The notes: generated by a model from the sequence alone, not told the origin. A stretch of DNA of 64,000 bases from Halichoerus grypus (GCF_964656455.1 NC_135719.1:78587562-78651561); one strand, 5' to 3'. Shown: positions 48,401-59,172, numbered from the stretch's first letter. Program-made: numbers and translations.

Positions 48401-48837
48401 CTGTCTCCTTATTTTGTCTAACTCTCTCTGTTTAGGAAGGTCAGCTGTGTCTCCTGATCTTGAATGTAGTGGCCTTATGAAGAGGTCATGTGGTGCCTGC
48501 CCTGTAGTGCAGTGCTACCTGATCATCAGAACCAGGCTCTCCAGGGGTGTCTCCTGTGTGGATCCATACATCCTAGTGTTTTGGCTGAGCCATGTTTGCT
48601 TTCAGTTCAGTTGGCTGCAGTGGCCCACTTTTCTGGCTGTGGAGGCATAGGTCAGGGTTTGGTCCCTGTGCTGTTGAGAGTTCCGAGGCCTCTGTAGGCT
48701 TGTAGTTGGGCAGTGTCAGCAGTCAGACTAACTGTCTGCATTCTGTCTGTCACAGTTGCTTGCATACTGAACTGCAGGGCACTCTCCCTGTGTGGCCTCC
48801 TGAGAGATTATTGTTGGTTGGCAGGGCTGGCATTCAG

Positions 48838-48960
48838 AACACAACTCTGTAGACACTTTGATTTTAGGACTTCTGATCTCCAGAATTGTAAGAGATAATT
48901 TTATATTGCTTTAAGCCCCTAAGTCTGTGGTAAGTTGTTATAGCAGCAATAGGACTCATA
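48838..48960 (+). repeat. MaLR (MLT1-like) LTR 3' end fragment
   Basis: GATCTCCAGAATTGTAAGAG, ATTGCTTTAAGCCCCTAAGT and CTGTGGTAAGTTGTTATAGC follow the well-known 3' end of mammalian MaLR LTRs. It is highly diverged and abuts the 5' end of the old L1. Confidence 0.5.
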
Positions 48961-48989
48961 TATTTATTTTATACTTTAGGTTATAATCC

Positions 48990-50518
48990 ATTACTACTAC
49001 ATTTATTTTATTTTCGAAATTGTTCAGCTTTCTCAATTGGGAGCTCCCTCAGTTGGTTCCTATATCACTTTGACATATTCCCCAACAGTGTGGGGTTTTT
49101 TTATTTGTATGGTTTGTTTTGAGTATTTTATATTCTGGTACTATAAGATATCCAGCACTCACTTTGTATATTTCCTGGACCACTACTAGAATCTAAGAAG
49201 CCCTGGTCCTTTTTCTTACAGAATGGTATTAGAAACCATTGTAATAAATACTAGGTGTGTTTATTGCCACTGGGGTGTCATTGCTCTAGGCCCTCTCAGC
49301 TAACAGAGCAAAGGAATGTGTGCCTGTACACCAGCCTTCACATACACACATATCTATAAATCTGTCTGTAACAGTCTGTATCTATATTGAGCTAAACATG
49401 AATTTATACTGATATCTCCAGCTTTAATCCATTATCTCTTGGATCATTCTAGCCTCTTCACTTTATCTATAAACTCCCACTCCAACACTGAGAAGCTTGG
49501 CTACCATCATCCATTTACTTAATTATTCAATTCCAGTAGACATGTATATAGCAGTTTCAAAATTATTAACCCATACCCAATGGGAGAAAACTCTATCAAC
49601 TAGAATATAGTGCTTAGGTGCAGTTCCTTTTGCCATTAGTCTTACAGAGTCCACTAATTTCCAAAGCTACTTAGCTCAGCCCCCTTTCCCCATCTCCTTA
49701 AATAAGTCATTTCATACATTTGTTACCTTTTGGGGAGGGGGGGTCACAGTCTGTATTCTATCCTGGGATCTTTTAACCTCCTGAATGATTTTTTAATTTG
49801 CCTAAATTAGTTTATTCTTGTGCTCTAAAGTTCTGTGGGTTTTGATAAATCCATAGTGTCATATATCAATCACTGCAGTATTACATAGAAAAATTTCACA
49901 TGCTAAAATATCTCTTTTGCTTTACTTATTCAACCCTCCCCACTTCCCTGTCCACCTTTGGCAATGTACTGATTTTTTTTTCTCTCTCTCTATAGTTCTG
50001 CCTTTCCCAAAATTTCATACATTTGAAATTATCTAGTATGTAGCCTTTTCAGACTGGCTTATTTCACTTAGCAATATGCGTCTAAGATTCATCCATGTAT
50101 AAATACCTTAATAGCTCATTTCCTTATATTGCAAAGAATGTTCCATTGTATGAATGCACCACAGTCTGTTTATCCATTCACCCACTGAAGGACATTGTGG
50201 TTGCTTCCAGTTTTGGCTTTTATCAATGAAACTGATAAACATTCAGAAGCATGTTTTTGTTTGGACATGTTTTCAAATAAGTTACATAAATACCTACAAA
50301 TGTGATTGCCAGGTCATATGCTAAGAATATGTTTAGCTTTGTAAGAAATTGCCAAAGGTGTCCAAAGTACAATTTTGTGTTTCCACAAGCAATAAATAAA
50401 TGTTCTTATTCCACTTCATCAGCAGCATTTAGTATTGTCAGGATCTCTGCACTTTAGCTCTTCCAGTAGGTATGTAGTAGTATCTCATTGCTTTAATTTG
50501 TAATTAAATTACAAATTT
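48990..50518 (-). mobile_element. Ancient L1 (L1ME-like), reverse
   Basis: Text such as GGGAGCTCCCTCAGTTGGTT, GGTGTCATTGCTCTAGGCCC and GTAGCCTTTTCAGACTGGCT, then CCACAGTCTGTTTATCCATT, follows old L1M/L1ME 3' UTR and ORF2 end in reverse. Strong divergence means pre-carnivoran age. Confidence 0.7.
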
Positions 50519-50840
50519 AATGGGATGAATAGGCAGAGACGGGATTTTTAGGGCATTAAAACTATTCTGTGTGATACTATATTGGTGGATATATGCAAAG
50601 CATTTGTTAAAATCCATACAACTATACACAAAATGTGAGCCCTAATATAAACTAGGGACCTTATTTAAAAATAATGTATCAATATTGGTTCATCGGTTGT
50701 AACAAATATACACTAATGCAGGGGAACATATGTATGTGATGTATGTATAGTGGGGGGCAAAGAGTGTATGGGAACTCTGTATTCCTGCTCAACTTTTCTG
50801 TAAACCTAAAAAACACACAGGAAAAGTCTATTAATTTTTA
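50519..50840 (+). mobile_element. Ancient L1 (L1ME-like) 3' end, forward
   Basis: GGGATGAATAGGCAGAGACG ... GGTTCATCGGTTGTAACAAA ... GGGAACTCTGTATTCCTGCT matches the L1ME 3' UTR in forward orientation, ending in an A-rich stretch. It lies head to head with the reverse L1ME piece to its left; the junction carries a short palindrome, AATTTGTAATTAAATTACAA. Confidence 0.7.
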
Positions 50841-50923
50841 AGTATAAACAACTTTTGAGGAGTTTTGCTGTAAAGAGGAGAAATGAGATAATATTTAGAG
50901 GGGAAAAGGCAATGAAGTTTTAT

Positions 50924-51222
50924 TTAATATGAAAAAATGTGGTTATACACTAAGAAAAAAAACTCAATTGGGAAGAAAAAGTTAATGGTGAAGAGAGAAA
51001 AAAGAATTACCAGAATAATTGCCTTTATTAGCAAAGAGAGGATGGATTCTGATGCATAGATGGAGGAGTTGATTTTTGTAGGAGCAGTATCAGGTGACCC
51101 AGTTTCAGGAGAGATGAAAGGGAACATGGTCCCAGATGCAGGTATATGGGTAGTTGTAGTGGTAGGGCTTGAGGAAGTTTCTTCTCCTTTTTTTTTAGTG
51201 ATATAGGAAGCAACATGATAAG
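50924..51222 (-). other. Orphan exon-like frame: Thr/Ser-rich stalk plus transmembrane segment
   Basis: I do not recognise this. In reverse, a good splice acceptor (CCTCCATCTTCACTCTCAG, AG at 51223-51224) is followed by a frame of about 98 codons without stops, to TAA at 50924-50926. It reads a polar stretch with ETSSSPTTTTTHIPASG, then TAPTKINSS (glycosylation site NSS), then a hydrophobic segment ILSLLIKAIILVILFSLFTI containing one Lys, then a short tail. AATAAA in reverse overlaps the stop (50919-50924). The layout resembles the last exon of a type I receptor with a charged transmembrane helix. The frame stays open upstream to about 51316. It could equally be a chance frame in AT-rich DNA. 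Confidence 0.25.
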
Positions 51223-51725
51223 CTGAGAGTGAAGATGGAGGAAATATTTGAGGAATGAGAACATTTTTATAGCCTGAATATTTTTCCCAAGCACATGATT
51301 TATATTCATAAACATTTTATCTTATTATTTTTAAAAATAAAATATAAAACTAACATAACATAATAAAATAAAAAACAATCCTAGACTTCTTTGCATTTTT
51401 GGTTACAGATTTTTTTTGGATGCTGTGCCTATTCAGTGTATTCATAAGTGACTTTATGGGGCAGAGAGGCAGTAGCAGAAGATTCTATTTTGGTAGAGGA
51501 GATCTGATAGGTACACAGTGCTCTGGATCATTCTTTTGACCCTAGTCCTGTGGTTAATGTGGTGGTATTTTTCAAACAGGGGGCAAAGATTGTAGCAAGA
51601 ATGGTTTCCTTGACAGCCTGGGTCTCCCGTGTTATTCTGGGAGACATCTCTGGATGCCCAACCTATAGTTTGTTTTTCTAGACCTTTCAACTATTTTGTA
51701 AACACATAATTCTCTATATTAAATC
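51223..51725. other. Single-copy DNA between the orphan frame and the ERV
   Basis: A reverse 78-codon frame at 51454-51690 contains GDPGCQGNHSCYNLCPLFEK (five Cys in all). It might be a second piece of the same unknown gene, but no donor-acceptor pair links it convincingly. Confidence 0.3.
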
Positions 51726-51731
51726 ATACTG

Positions 51732-52239
51732 TGTGGGGATTCACAGTGCCTGGATAGATAAAATCTGACTTGTATATGCTTCTCTGGATGAGACGAACTG
51801 AAAAGCAAAGGAGGAACACCCGGAACCCTGGGCCTCCTTCGAAGTGTCTTGGTTGAAAGCAGCCAGATTCTTACTGGGGCTCAAAGTTCTCATCTAGGGA
51901 GTAAATGTTTACATTTTTAAGAAAAACAGACACGTGTGATGGTCATATACTTACTTCACGAACTCCTTGCTTTGCATGCACTTAAGGAGCACTGCTTGCC
52001 CCTATCACGCAGTTGCCCCATATATTATTGTCCTAATCATTAAAGCTACACATTCCTTCTTGTTTTGCGCTTGCACTTGTTGTATTGATAAAACTCACAA
52101 TAAAAGCAGAGACAGAGCTCGGCTCAGGGCCTTTGGACACTAGAGCGTCTGGTCCCCAGGCCCTCTCCTTTCTCCTACTAAGGTGTCTGGAGTAATCTTT
52201 TCATTTGCTGTCTTCAGGGTTTGCTGGCCAAAACTGACA
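51732..52239 (+). repeat. ERV 5' LTR
   Basis: It starts TGTGGGGATTC and ends CTGACA. A poly(A) signal AATAAA lies at 52099-52104, and an AT-rich TATA-like CATATATTATTG at about 52018-52029. It carries about 29 bases (near 51958-51986) that the 3' LTR lacks. Confidence 0.92.
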
Positions 52240-52241
52240 AG

Positions 52242-52259
52242 TGGTGCCCCGTGTGAGGA
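52242..52259 (+). other. Candidate primer binding site
   Basis: TGGTGCCCCGTGTGAGGA begins 2 bases after the LTR end, the normal place. TGG.GCCC with GTG... is closest to the tRNA-Lys type used by class II elements, but it is too diverged to be sure. Confidence 0.5.
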
Positions 52260-52396
52260 CCTGTGAGGATTTGTGATGCATCGGTGGTGGAGCCCTTGAG
52301 AACGAAAACGAAAGGACTGCGCAGTAAGTCATTGGAAGCCCGCTGGGGCTTGCCAAGTTGGAGGGAACTTTCAGGCCTGCGTTTCCTATCTCTATC

Positions 52397-52717
52397 ATGG
52401 GTCAGCATTTCTCCGCTGAACAAAAGCAATACATGAGCAAAACGCTGAACAAAAGCAATACATTAAGGTGAGTGTGGCCTCTGTAACAGAGGGCCAACTT
52501 CAGGGTTTGTTAGAGATTGTTAATTGAACAGAACCCATGGTTCCCTGAAAGAGGAACTTTAGATCTAGAAGTATGGGAAAGAGTTGGAAAAAATTTAAAA
52601 CGGAGCCATGAACAGGGAAAGAGGGTACTTTTCACCTTCCTTACATTGTGGGAGCTAATGAAGTCGGCTTTGACTCCTTTACATACTGAAGATAGCCAAG
52701 CGTTCCTAAAGAAATAG
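52397..52717 (+). pseudogene. ERV gag, matrix part only
   Basis: The ATG at 52397 starts MGQHFSAEQKQ, the myristoylation-type MGQ start of betaretroviral Gag. A 21-bp direct repeat (52414-52434 and 52443-52463) follows, and the first frame stops at about 52471. The text continues in other frames, with stops at about 52525. The clearest matrix homology is at 52517-52717 (NPWFPERGTLDLEVW ... ALTPLHTEDS). Capsid and nucleocapsid are not found. Confidence 0.75.
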
Positions 52718-52992
52718 GAGAGCTCCCTGCCCCTTCCCCCCGAACCCACTAATCAGTCCTTACTCAGGGGCCACATCCAGGAAGCAATACAGGGAACCTC
52801 TCTACCTTCCCAGTAATGATTGATCAACAAAACCAACTTTTCTCTAAATTTAAACATCACAACCTATATTTCTGTTGTAATGGTATGCTTTTTTTTTTTT
52901 TTTTACTACGTTTCATAGTCTTCTCTACACTTCATCTTTCAAAAAAATGATATGTAATCTGCTTTAAATAGAATTACTAGGCACCACAGCCT

Positions 52993-53442
52993 ATGGGGCT
53001 GAGGGCTCTTTTGCTAATATTAAACAGGGGACTCTTACTCTTTCTCTCCCTCACTGTTCTTCCTACTAGGTGTGGGGGCTTCTCCCTCATTTTCCTGGTT
53101 AATGGCTATACTTGGAACCAACTATCTCTGGTTAGTCTACCTCAGGACGGGGACTTTATGGAATATTCCCAAGCAGCTGCAGAAACTCCCTGTTTCGGGA
53201 AAGTTCCCTGTCTTCTCCGGCCTGACATGGACTGCCTACTTCCACTTTGGTGGAAAAACAAGCAAATATCTACATCTGCTCATCTGTCCGAACTGAATGG
53301 CTTTAAAACGGGAACCCTCTTTCTCTGCCTTCTGGCAGCACTCTGCCTCTTCGGCATCCCCCTCCTCCTCTTTCTGCACCACCTTGGGTGTGGCCTACAT
53401 AACACTACTCACTTCAGATTTCCCCACCAGCATCTCAGATAA
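52993..53442 (+). CDS. Unassigned 149-codon ORF inside the ERV
   Basis: I do not recognise this protein. The frame starts at ATG 52993 and ends at TAA (codon 150). The N-terminus is hydrophobic (about residues 5-22, LLLILNRGLLLFLSLTVL) like a signal peptide. Cysteines lie at about 27, 67, 73 and 80. A second hydrophobic stretch (about residues 108-129, LFLCLLAALCLFGIPLLLFL) precedes a basic, His-rich tail. This gives a two-membrane-segment outline. It sits where capsid/protease should be. It may be an env-like leader, an accessory frame or chance; GC content is higher than in the following block. A shorter overlapping frame (53072-53296) is treated as its shadow. Confidence 0.3.
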   Translation: MGLRALLLILNRGLLLFLSLTVLPTRCGGFSLIFLVNGYTWNQLSLVSLPQDGDFMEYSQAAAETPCFGKVPCLLRPDMDCLLPLWWKNKQISTSAHLSELNGFKTGTLFLCLLAALCLFGIPLLLFLHHLGCGLHNTTHFRFPHQHLR

Positions 53443-53449
53443 AAATTAA

Positions 53450-55245
53450 CAATGTAAAACAAACTGATAGACTTCTAAAAAAGAATGAAGACAAAATATA
53501 ATTTGGTATTTAAGCTACTTTAAGTTTGTTGGTTTAATTAAAATAGACATGTCTTTAAAGTTATCAGCATTATGTGAAACTTTTATTCTACCAAGATTTA
53601 TATACTCGTGTTATCTCTGTTGCAATTTGTTAGCAAAAAGACGACTTAAAATGATGGTTAATTTTCTGTCTCAAGGGTAATCATTAAGATAGCTTTCAAA
53701 GTCTTTGATAACCTAAAACTTCAAAGTTTTGCTTGGATAATAAATTAGGATTCAATTCGTTGGACATCAGTGTCTTTTCCAAATAGGATAAGGTGCTAAA
53801 GCATTGATTACTGGACATAAGTTTATGCTTTTAACTCCTTATTACAAAAAAAACTAAGGATATATATATCTATTAATAAACATACTTTTTTGCTTAACTA
53901 ATTCATAAATTTGCCATTTAAAAAATTCTGGTGTGACCAGTTCACAGTTGGTTGCTACTTAGTTTTCACTGGAGATTAAGGTTTCTAAAAGTGCAGAGTT
54001 CTACTAAGTATGACTAATGAAAATAAAGAAAGCAACTCTATATGTAGAAAAGTAAGTGATATATAAGAAAGATGTAAGGAATGGGAATGCATTTTTGTTG
54101 AAGGTAAAAGAAGGTAGTTTTGTCCTAAATAAGACTGGTTGTTTGCAAAAAATGGCTTTGGACAAAATCTAAATGCAAAAAAAAAAAAAAAAAAAACTAT
54201 AAAAGGTTTATGGAGGGAAATCTTTAGAAAGTAATTTTACATGTGGTCAGGACAGACTAAAATAAAGGGATTTTAAAAGTACATAAAGATTAAAATTCTG
54301 CTTTTCCTTCTGTTCAAAAGACAAAATTTTCTTAAATTGGTCTGCTCTTGATAAAAAATATTTAAACAGCTCTTTTCTCTTTGCCTACCCAGAAAAAACA
54401 GTTTTTATGTTTTGCCTTTATCAGGTCTTTGCCCATCCCTAATCCTATTTAACCATGTGCTTTTTTAAAATTTTCTAAGGTTTTAACCAACTTCCCAAAA
54501 TCTAAATTGTAAATAAAGTCTCTTTAACTTATTAGGCCTTTTATTTGGTATGATAAGTTACTCCAGAAACACTGTTAAGCAAATAATAAGCCTTAAATTA
54601 CATTTGGGTAAATGCTATAACTATTCTAAAAATAATACACAGTTCCTAAAGTTTTAATATATTCTGATATACGACCATCACTTAATATTTTGATTATTAA
54701 AATATTATGTGTCATAAAAATAACCAAATTTCCTTGCCAGCTATAATGTAACCTCTCATCAGATGTTTAACCATGTCCATTTTTAACTCTTGTCATTTAT
54801 AGTTACTACTCCTTCTTAAAAAATTCATATAAAAACTTTTAGGATAAATATAGATATTCAATATCTTTAAGATTAAAAGTAAAATGGGTAAAAATTCCCA
54901 AACTAACTAAATTGACAAAAAATTATTATAGTTTTTTATGACTCTTACTTAAAATATTGTTGATTCTCTATTTGCTCTTAACTAAGGAAACTTTCTCTTA
55001 AGACACCAATGATGTACAAAAATAACAAAACAAATTAAAGCATTTAACTTTTCTCTACCTAAACCTTCCAAAATTCAAAAGGTCTCAATATTTCTCCCAT
55101 GGCAGTCCTAGTCATTTACATAAATTCAGTAACAATCTGTTCTCCTTGTAACAGGACACCATTAAAAACATTGGTTATTTTACCAAGGCTTTAACTGATA
55201 TGTCATATTTGAGAAGGACATGCATAGACTCAAATTTGACCAAAT
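53450..55245 (+). other. AT-rich non-coding block within the ERV
   Basis: About 1.8 kb with no frame of note and no resemblance I can see to pro, RT or RNase H. It replaces most of gag-pro-pol between the matrix remnant and the integrase end. An A20 run lies at about 54178-54197. It is either captured or expanded non-coding sequence or pol decayed beyond recognition. The sharp return of readable integrase at about 55250 argues against simple decay. Confidence 0.6.
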
Positions 55246-55770
55246 AGCTTTAAAAAATTTTACACTCTTTGGGGAATCACACATCGTACAGGCATCCCTT
55301 ATAACCCACAAGGACAAGCCATTATTAAATGTACACACTCTACCCACAAAAACATGTTAAATAAACAAAAAAGGGGGAATATGGGCCTAAGTAATCCAGA
55401 CCCCTCCTCACGATTATATAAGGCACTCTTTTTAACTCTAAACCTTTTTAATTTGAATGACCAATTTTTAACCCCTGCCTTAAGTCATTTCACACAAGAC
55501 TCCCTGGGGCCACATCCCTTAGTTTTATGGAAAGACCTTAACTCAAATCTGTAGCAAGGCCCCCATAAACTCGTCCCTTGTGGAAGAGGCTTTGCTTGTG
55601 TCTCCTCACAGGAAGGACCAATTTGGCTTCCAGCTTGGAACATGAAGCCATATCATGGCTTGGCACAGCCCAAACCCAATCCCACAGATGAATCCGCTAA
55701 AGCCGGGCAAGCTTTGACCCCAGAATCGCTCATTGCCGAGACACACCACCGAAATAATGGGGAAATCTGA
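55246..55770 (+). pseudogene. ERV pol, integrase C-terminal part
   Basis: In one frame the integrase core end is clear (HRTGIPYNPQGQAII at about 55285-55330). An in-frame TAG at 55552-55554 follows, then the C-terminal DNA-binding domain (CGRGFACVSSQEGPIWLPAW near 55580-55640), closing at TGA 55768-55770. It resembles betaretroviral/HERV-K-type integrase. The catalytic D,D of the core and all of RT are missing. Confidence 0.8.
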
Positions 55771-55835
55771 AGAAAATGCCTTAAAAGGCTGAAGAAATCC
55801 TACAGATAACAGGACAAGCCCACACACCCAAAAAC

Positions 55836-57200
55836 ATGTCCTGGGCCATGGTCGCAATAATAAGTACAACTTCCGTCAAGGTAGGTATATTTTACTGTCT
55901 CATTCCAGGAGCTATGGCCACCAACTACTGGGCATACATGCTTAACCCTCCCCTCTAGAAGCTCCTAACATGGGCTGATGTGCCCTTTCCTGTGTTCAGT
56001 AATAACTCTAACTGGTTAGGAGGGACTTCTTTTCCTTTTACCCAACCCCAACTCAATGGCTCCTTCTGGGCCCCAACACCTAATAATCCAGTTGGTATTG
56101 CCTTGTCTGACCCTCTTTGTATGATGGTTACTCCTCAAATCTGGTTACATTTCGTGCCCAAAAATACTAATGAGAGTCCCACTAACTTTTATTTCTGTTG
56201 GAATCATCCAACATGGCAATCGGACCACTAACAGAAGCCACTCTTCTCTTTCCTTCTGTGAGAGGAGCACCAAATGGACTCCCTCTTCAGAGATGGCTTC
56301 TTGGGAAACATGTAGGACCCTCAGTCCTCACCTTCTTGAATTAGATAATCATATCATTTTAGATTGAAGTCCTAAAGGACATTTCATAGCCAATAGAAAG
56401 GAAATTAAGGTCCATCCTGCTAGTAATGGGAGCTGGCTTGGTAGAGCTCCCTCTCCTATAATCTGGCACAAGGGCGGGGGGGTGCTCAGTTCTCCCCTTC
56501 CCCAGATAAGAACCTCTTCCCATCCAATCATCTTTCTGGAGATTAGGACATTTATTCTTTCCTTTTTCTGTATGGTATGGATGATATCACAATAATTTAA
56601 TAACCCTTTATAAAAATTTTACTTATCTCATTCAATTGTGTATTCCTCACCCATATGTTTTTCTATTTGGATCTAATATTTCCCTATTTAAGAAAGAAGG
56701 GCTATATACTATCAGACTCTCCAGTAGCCAGAGGACAAGCCAGAGCAGCTTGTCTAATATTACTCACCACAAGGCTATCCACATCTTTGTTTTTAAAAAA
56801 AGCAGCCTTTCACTTTCATCCCTGTCAACCTCACTCAATCTTGGGAGGGGTCCAAATCACTCAGTATTCTTAATTAGGCACTTGGTGAATTAAAAAGGCC
56901 ATGTAGGTTTCTAGGATTGCTTACAGCTGGCATCATAGCTGCTGTCTCTGTTTTAACGGCTACTAGTGTTGCCATAGCTGCCCTTACTCACACCATTCAA
57001 ATGGCTCAATATGTTGGTCAGATAGCCTATAACTTAACCTGAGAATTCCAATTGCAGCAAAATATTGACCAAAAATTATGGGGGAGGCTCCAACTTATGG
57101 AGGTCACAATAGAATATCTGGGAGAAAAACAGGAAGCACTTACCTTCCGCCAAAGCCTTAACTGAGATTGGGCCCATAAGGCCATTTGTGTAACCCCCAC
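55836..57200 (+). pseudogene. ERV env, surface part and start of transmembrane subunit
   Basis: A frame opens at ATG 55836 (leader-like), has a TAG at about 55956-55958 and runs on in phase to 56231 (NNSNWLGGTS glycosylation sites, QIWLHFVPKN). Later pieces are out of phase, for example 56636-56893 (PYVFLFGSNISLFKKEGLY). At about 56905-57000 comes the hydrophobic fusion-peptide-like stretch (GIIAAVSVLTATSVAIAAL), then a heptad region (IDQKLWGRLQLMEV) with two TGA stops. TM homology continues at 57541-57641 (DNLTLDIHNLKEEILASL), after an L1 insertion. Confidence 0.8.
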
Positions 57201-57528
57201 CTTTGGAACAATTCACTGCACTCACCATAGCACATACCCCCCCCCCCACTGTTGAATCACAGACCTGTACCTCTGAAACAAATAATACATTATATGTTTT
57301 AAAAAAGAAGATAGGAGGAAGGAGGGGGAGATGAACCATGAGATACAATGGACTCTGAGAAACAAACTGAGGGTTCTAGAGGGGAAGGGGGTGGGATAGC
57401 CTGGTGATGGGTATTAAAGAGGGCACGTTCTGCAGGGAGCACTGGGTGTTATACGCAAACAATCATGGAACACTACATCAAAAACTAATGATGTAATGTA
57501 TGGTGATTAACATAACATAATAAAAAAA
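57201..57528 (+). mobile_element. L1 3' UTR insertion in env, with inverted 5' piece
   Basis: About 57209-57240 is reverse L1 3' UTR (AATTCACTGCACTCACCATA), followed by a run of about 12 C. From 57249 (ACTGTTGAATCACAGACC) the text is forward to the L1 end and A-rich tail at about 57528. The abrupt inversion suggests twin priming. TSD not clear. Confidence 0.85.
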
Positions 57529-57641
57529 ATTAAGAAACACCTTCAAGGTTCTCATCACGATAATTTAACCCTGGATATTCACAATCTCAAGGAAGAGATT
57601 CTAGCCTCCCTTACCACTATTAATAAATATGAATATGACCA

Positions 57642-59155
57642 TCTTGAAAAATAACAAGGCTGGAGGTATCACAAGCCCAGACTTCAAGACATAGTACAAA
57701 GCTGTAGTAATCAAAATATAGCAGTGGCACAAAAGTGGACACATAGATCAATAGAACAGAGAGCCCAGAAATAAACCAATGATTATATGATCAATTAACC
57801 TTCAACAAAGGAGGCAAAAAGACACAGTGGGGACAAGGCAGTCTCTTTAACAAATGGTGCTGGGAAAACTGGAAAGCTACATGCAAAAGAATGAAACTAG
57901 ACCACTTTCTTACACCATACACAAAAATACTTAAGATGGATTAAGGACCTAAATGTGACACCTAAAATCATAAAAATCCTTGAAGAGAGCACAGGCCATA
58001 ATTTCCCTGACATTGGCCATAGAACATTTTTCTAGAGGTGTCTCCTGACACAAGGGAAACAAAAGCAAAAATAAACAGTTGGGACTACATCAAAATAAAA
58101 AGTTTCTGCACAGCAAACAATTAACAGAAAAGACAACCTACTGAATGGGAGAAGATATTTGCAAATGACATATTGTATAAAGGGTTAGTAACCAAAATAT
58201 ATAAAGAACTTCTACAACTCAACTCCAGTAAAACAAATAATCCAATTAGAAATGGGCAGATGACATGAACAGACATTTCTCCAAATATGATACACAGATG
58301 GCCAACAGACACATGAAAAAATGTTCAACGTCACTTATCAGGGAAATGCAAATTAAAATCACAATGATATTTTACCTCACACCTGGCAGAATGGCTAAAA
58401 ATTTAAAAATATAAGAAACAAGAAGGGTTGGCGAGGATGTGTAGAAAAGGAAACCCTCATGCACTGTTGGTGGGAATGTAAACTGGTGCAGCCACTGTGG
58501 AAAACAGTATGAATTTCGTCAAAAGATTAAAAAAAAATAGAACTACCATATGATTCAGTAATCACACTACTGATTTACCCAAAGAATACAAAACCACTAA
58601 TTTGAAAAGATATATGCACCCGTATGTTTATAGCAGCATTATTTCCAATAGCCACATTATGGAAGAAGCCTGTATCCATCAATAAATGAATGGATAAAGA
58701 AGTGATACACCTGCCACACGCATGCTCACATGTGTGCGCACACACACACACACACACACACAGGAATATTACTCAGCCATAAAAATGAATGAAATCTTGC
58801 CATTTGCAATAACGTGGATGGATCTACAGAGTATAATGCTAAGTGAATTAAGTCAGTCAGAGAAAGACAAATACAATATGATTTCACTCATATGTGGAAT
58901 TTAAAAAACAAAAGTGAAGAAAAAAAAGACAAACCGAAAAACAGACTCTTAACTATAAGGAACAAACTTATGATTACCAGATGGGTGGCGGGATAGGTGA
59001 AATAAGTAAAGGTGATTAAGAGTACACTTATCACTACAAGCACTAAATAATGTATAGAATTGTTGTATCACTATATTGTACACCTAAAACTAATGTAACT
59101 GTTACCTTATGTTAACTATGTTAATTATACTATAATTAAAATTTAAAAAAATAAA
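57642..59155 (+). mobile_element. 5'-truncated L1 in env, forward, 17-bp TSD
   Basis: About 1.5 kb: the ORF2 C-terminal half in forward orientation with many stops (for example KAGGITSPDF near 57657 and an EWIKK-type end near 58690), and an older 3' UTR. A (CA)n tract of about 12 units lies at 58738-58762. Perfect TSD AAATATGAATATGACCA (57625-57641 and 59156-59172). Confidence 0.95.
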
Positions 59156-59172
59156 AAATATGAATATGACCA

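Larger units (their letters stand above)
30879..48837 (-). mobile_element. Old full-length-like L1, reverse, split by nested insertions
   Basis: Four pieces of one older reverse L1 read on in order: 30879-31320 (3' UTR), 38066-39141 (end of ORF2), 40317-40399 (ORF2) and 44367-48837 (rest of ORF2, ORF1 and 5' UTR). Each gap is filled by an element with its own TSD. Removing the insertions leaves about 6.0 kb, the length of a full L1. ORF2 and ORF1 are full of stops. This host element is the oldest layer. Confidence 0.9.

Noticed and set aside
50924..51222. Reading the orphan exon as a T-cell-receptor gamma or TREM-type transmembrane exon
   Set aside because: Only the Lys in the membrane segment agrees; no conserved immunoglobulin or connecting-peptide Cys is present. 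Left unnamed.
51454..51690. Cys-rich 78-codon reverse frame as a second exon of the orphan gene
   Set aside because: No convincing donor-acceptor pair connects it with 51222, and its own start context is poor.
58738..58762. (CA)n tract as an independent microsatellite of interest
   Set aside because: It sits at the usual TA-rich spot near the end of L1 ORF2 and is a simple expansion inside that L1.
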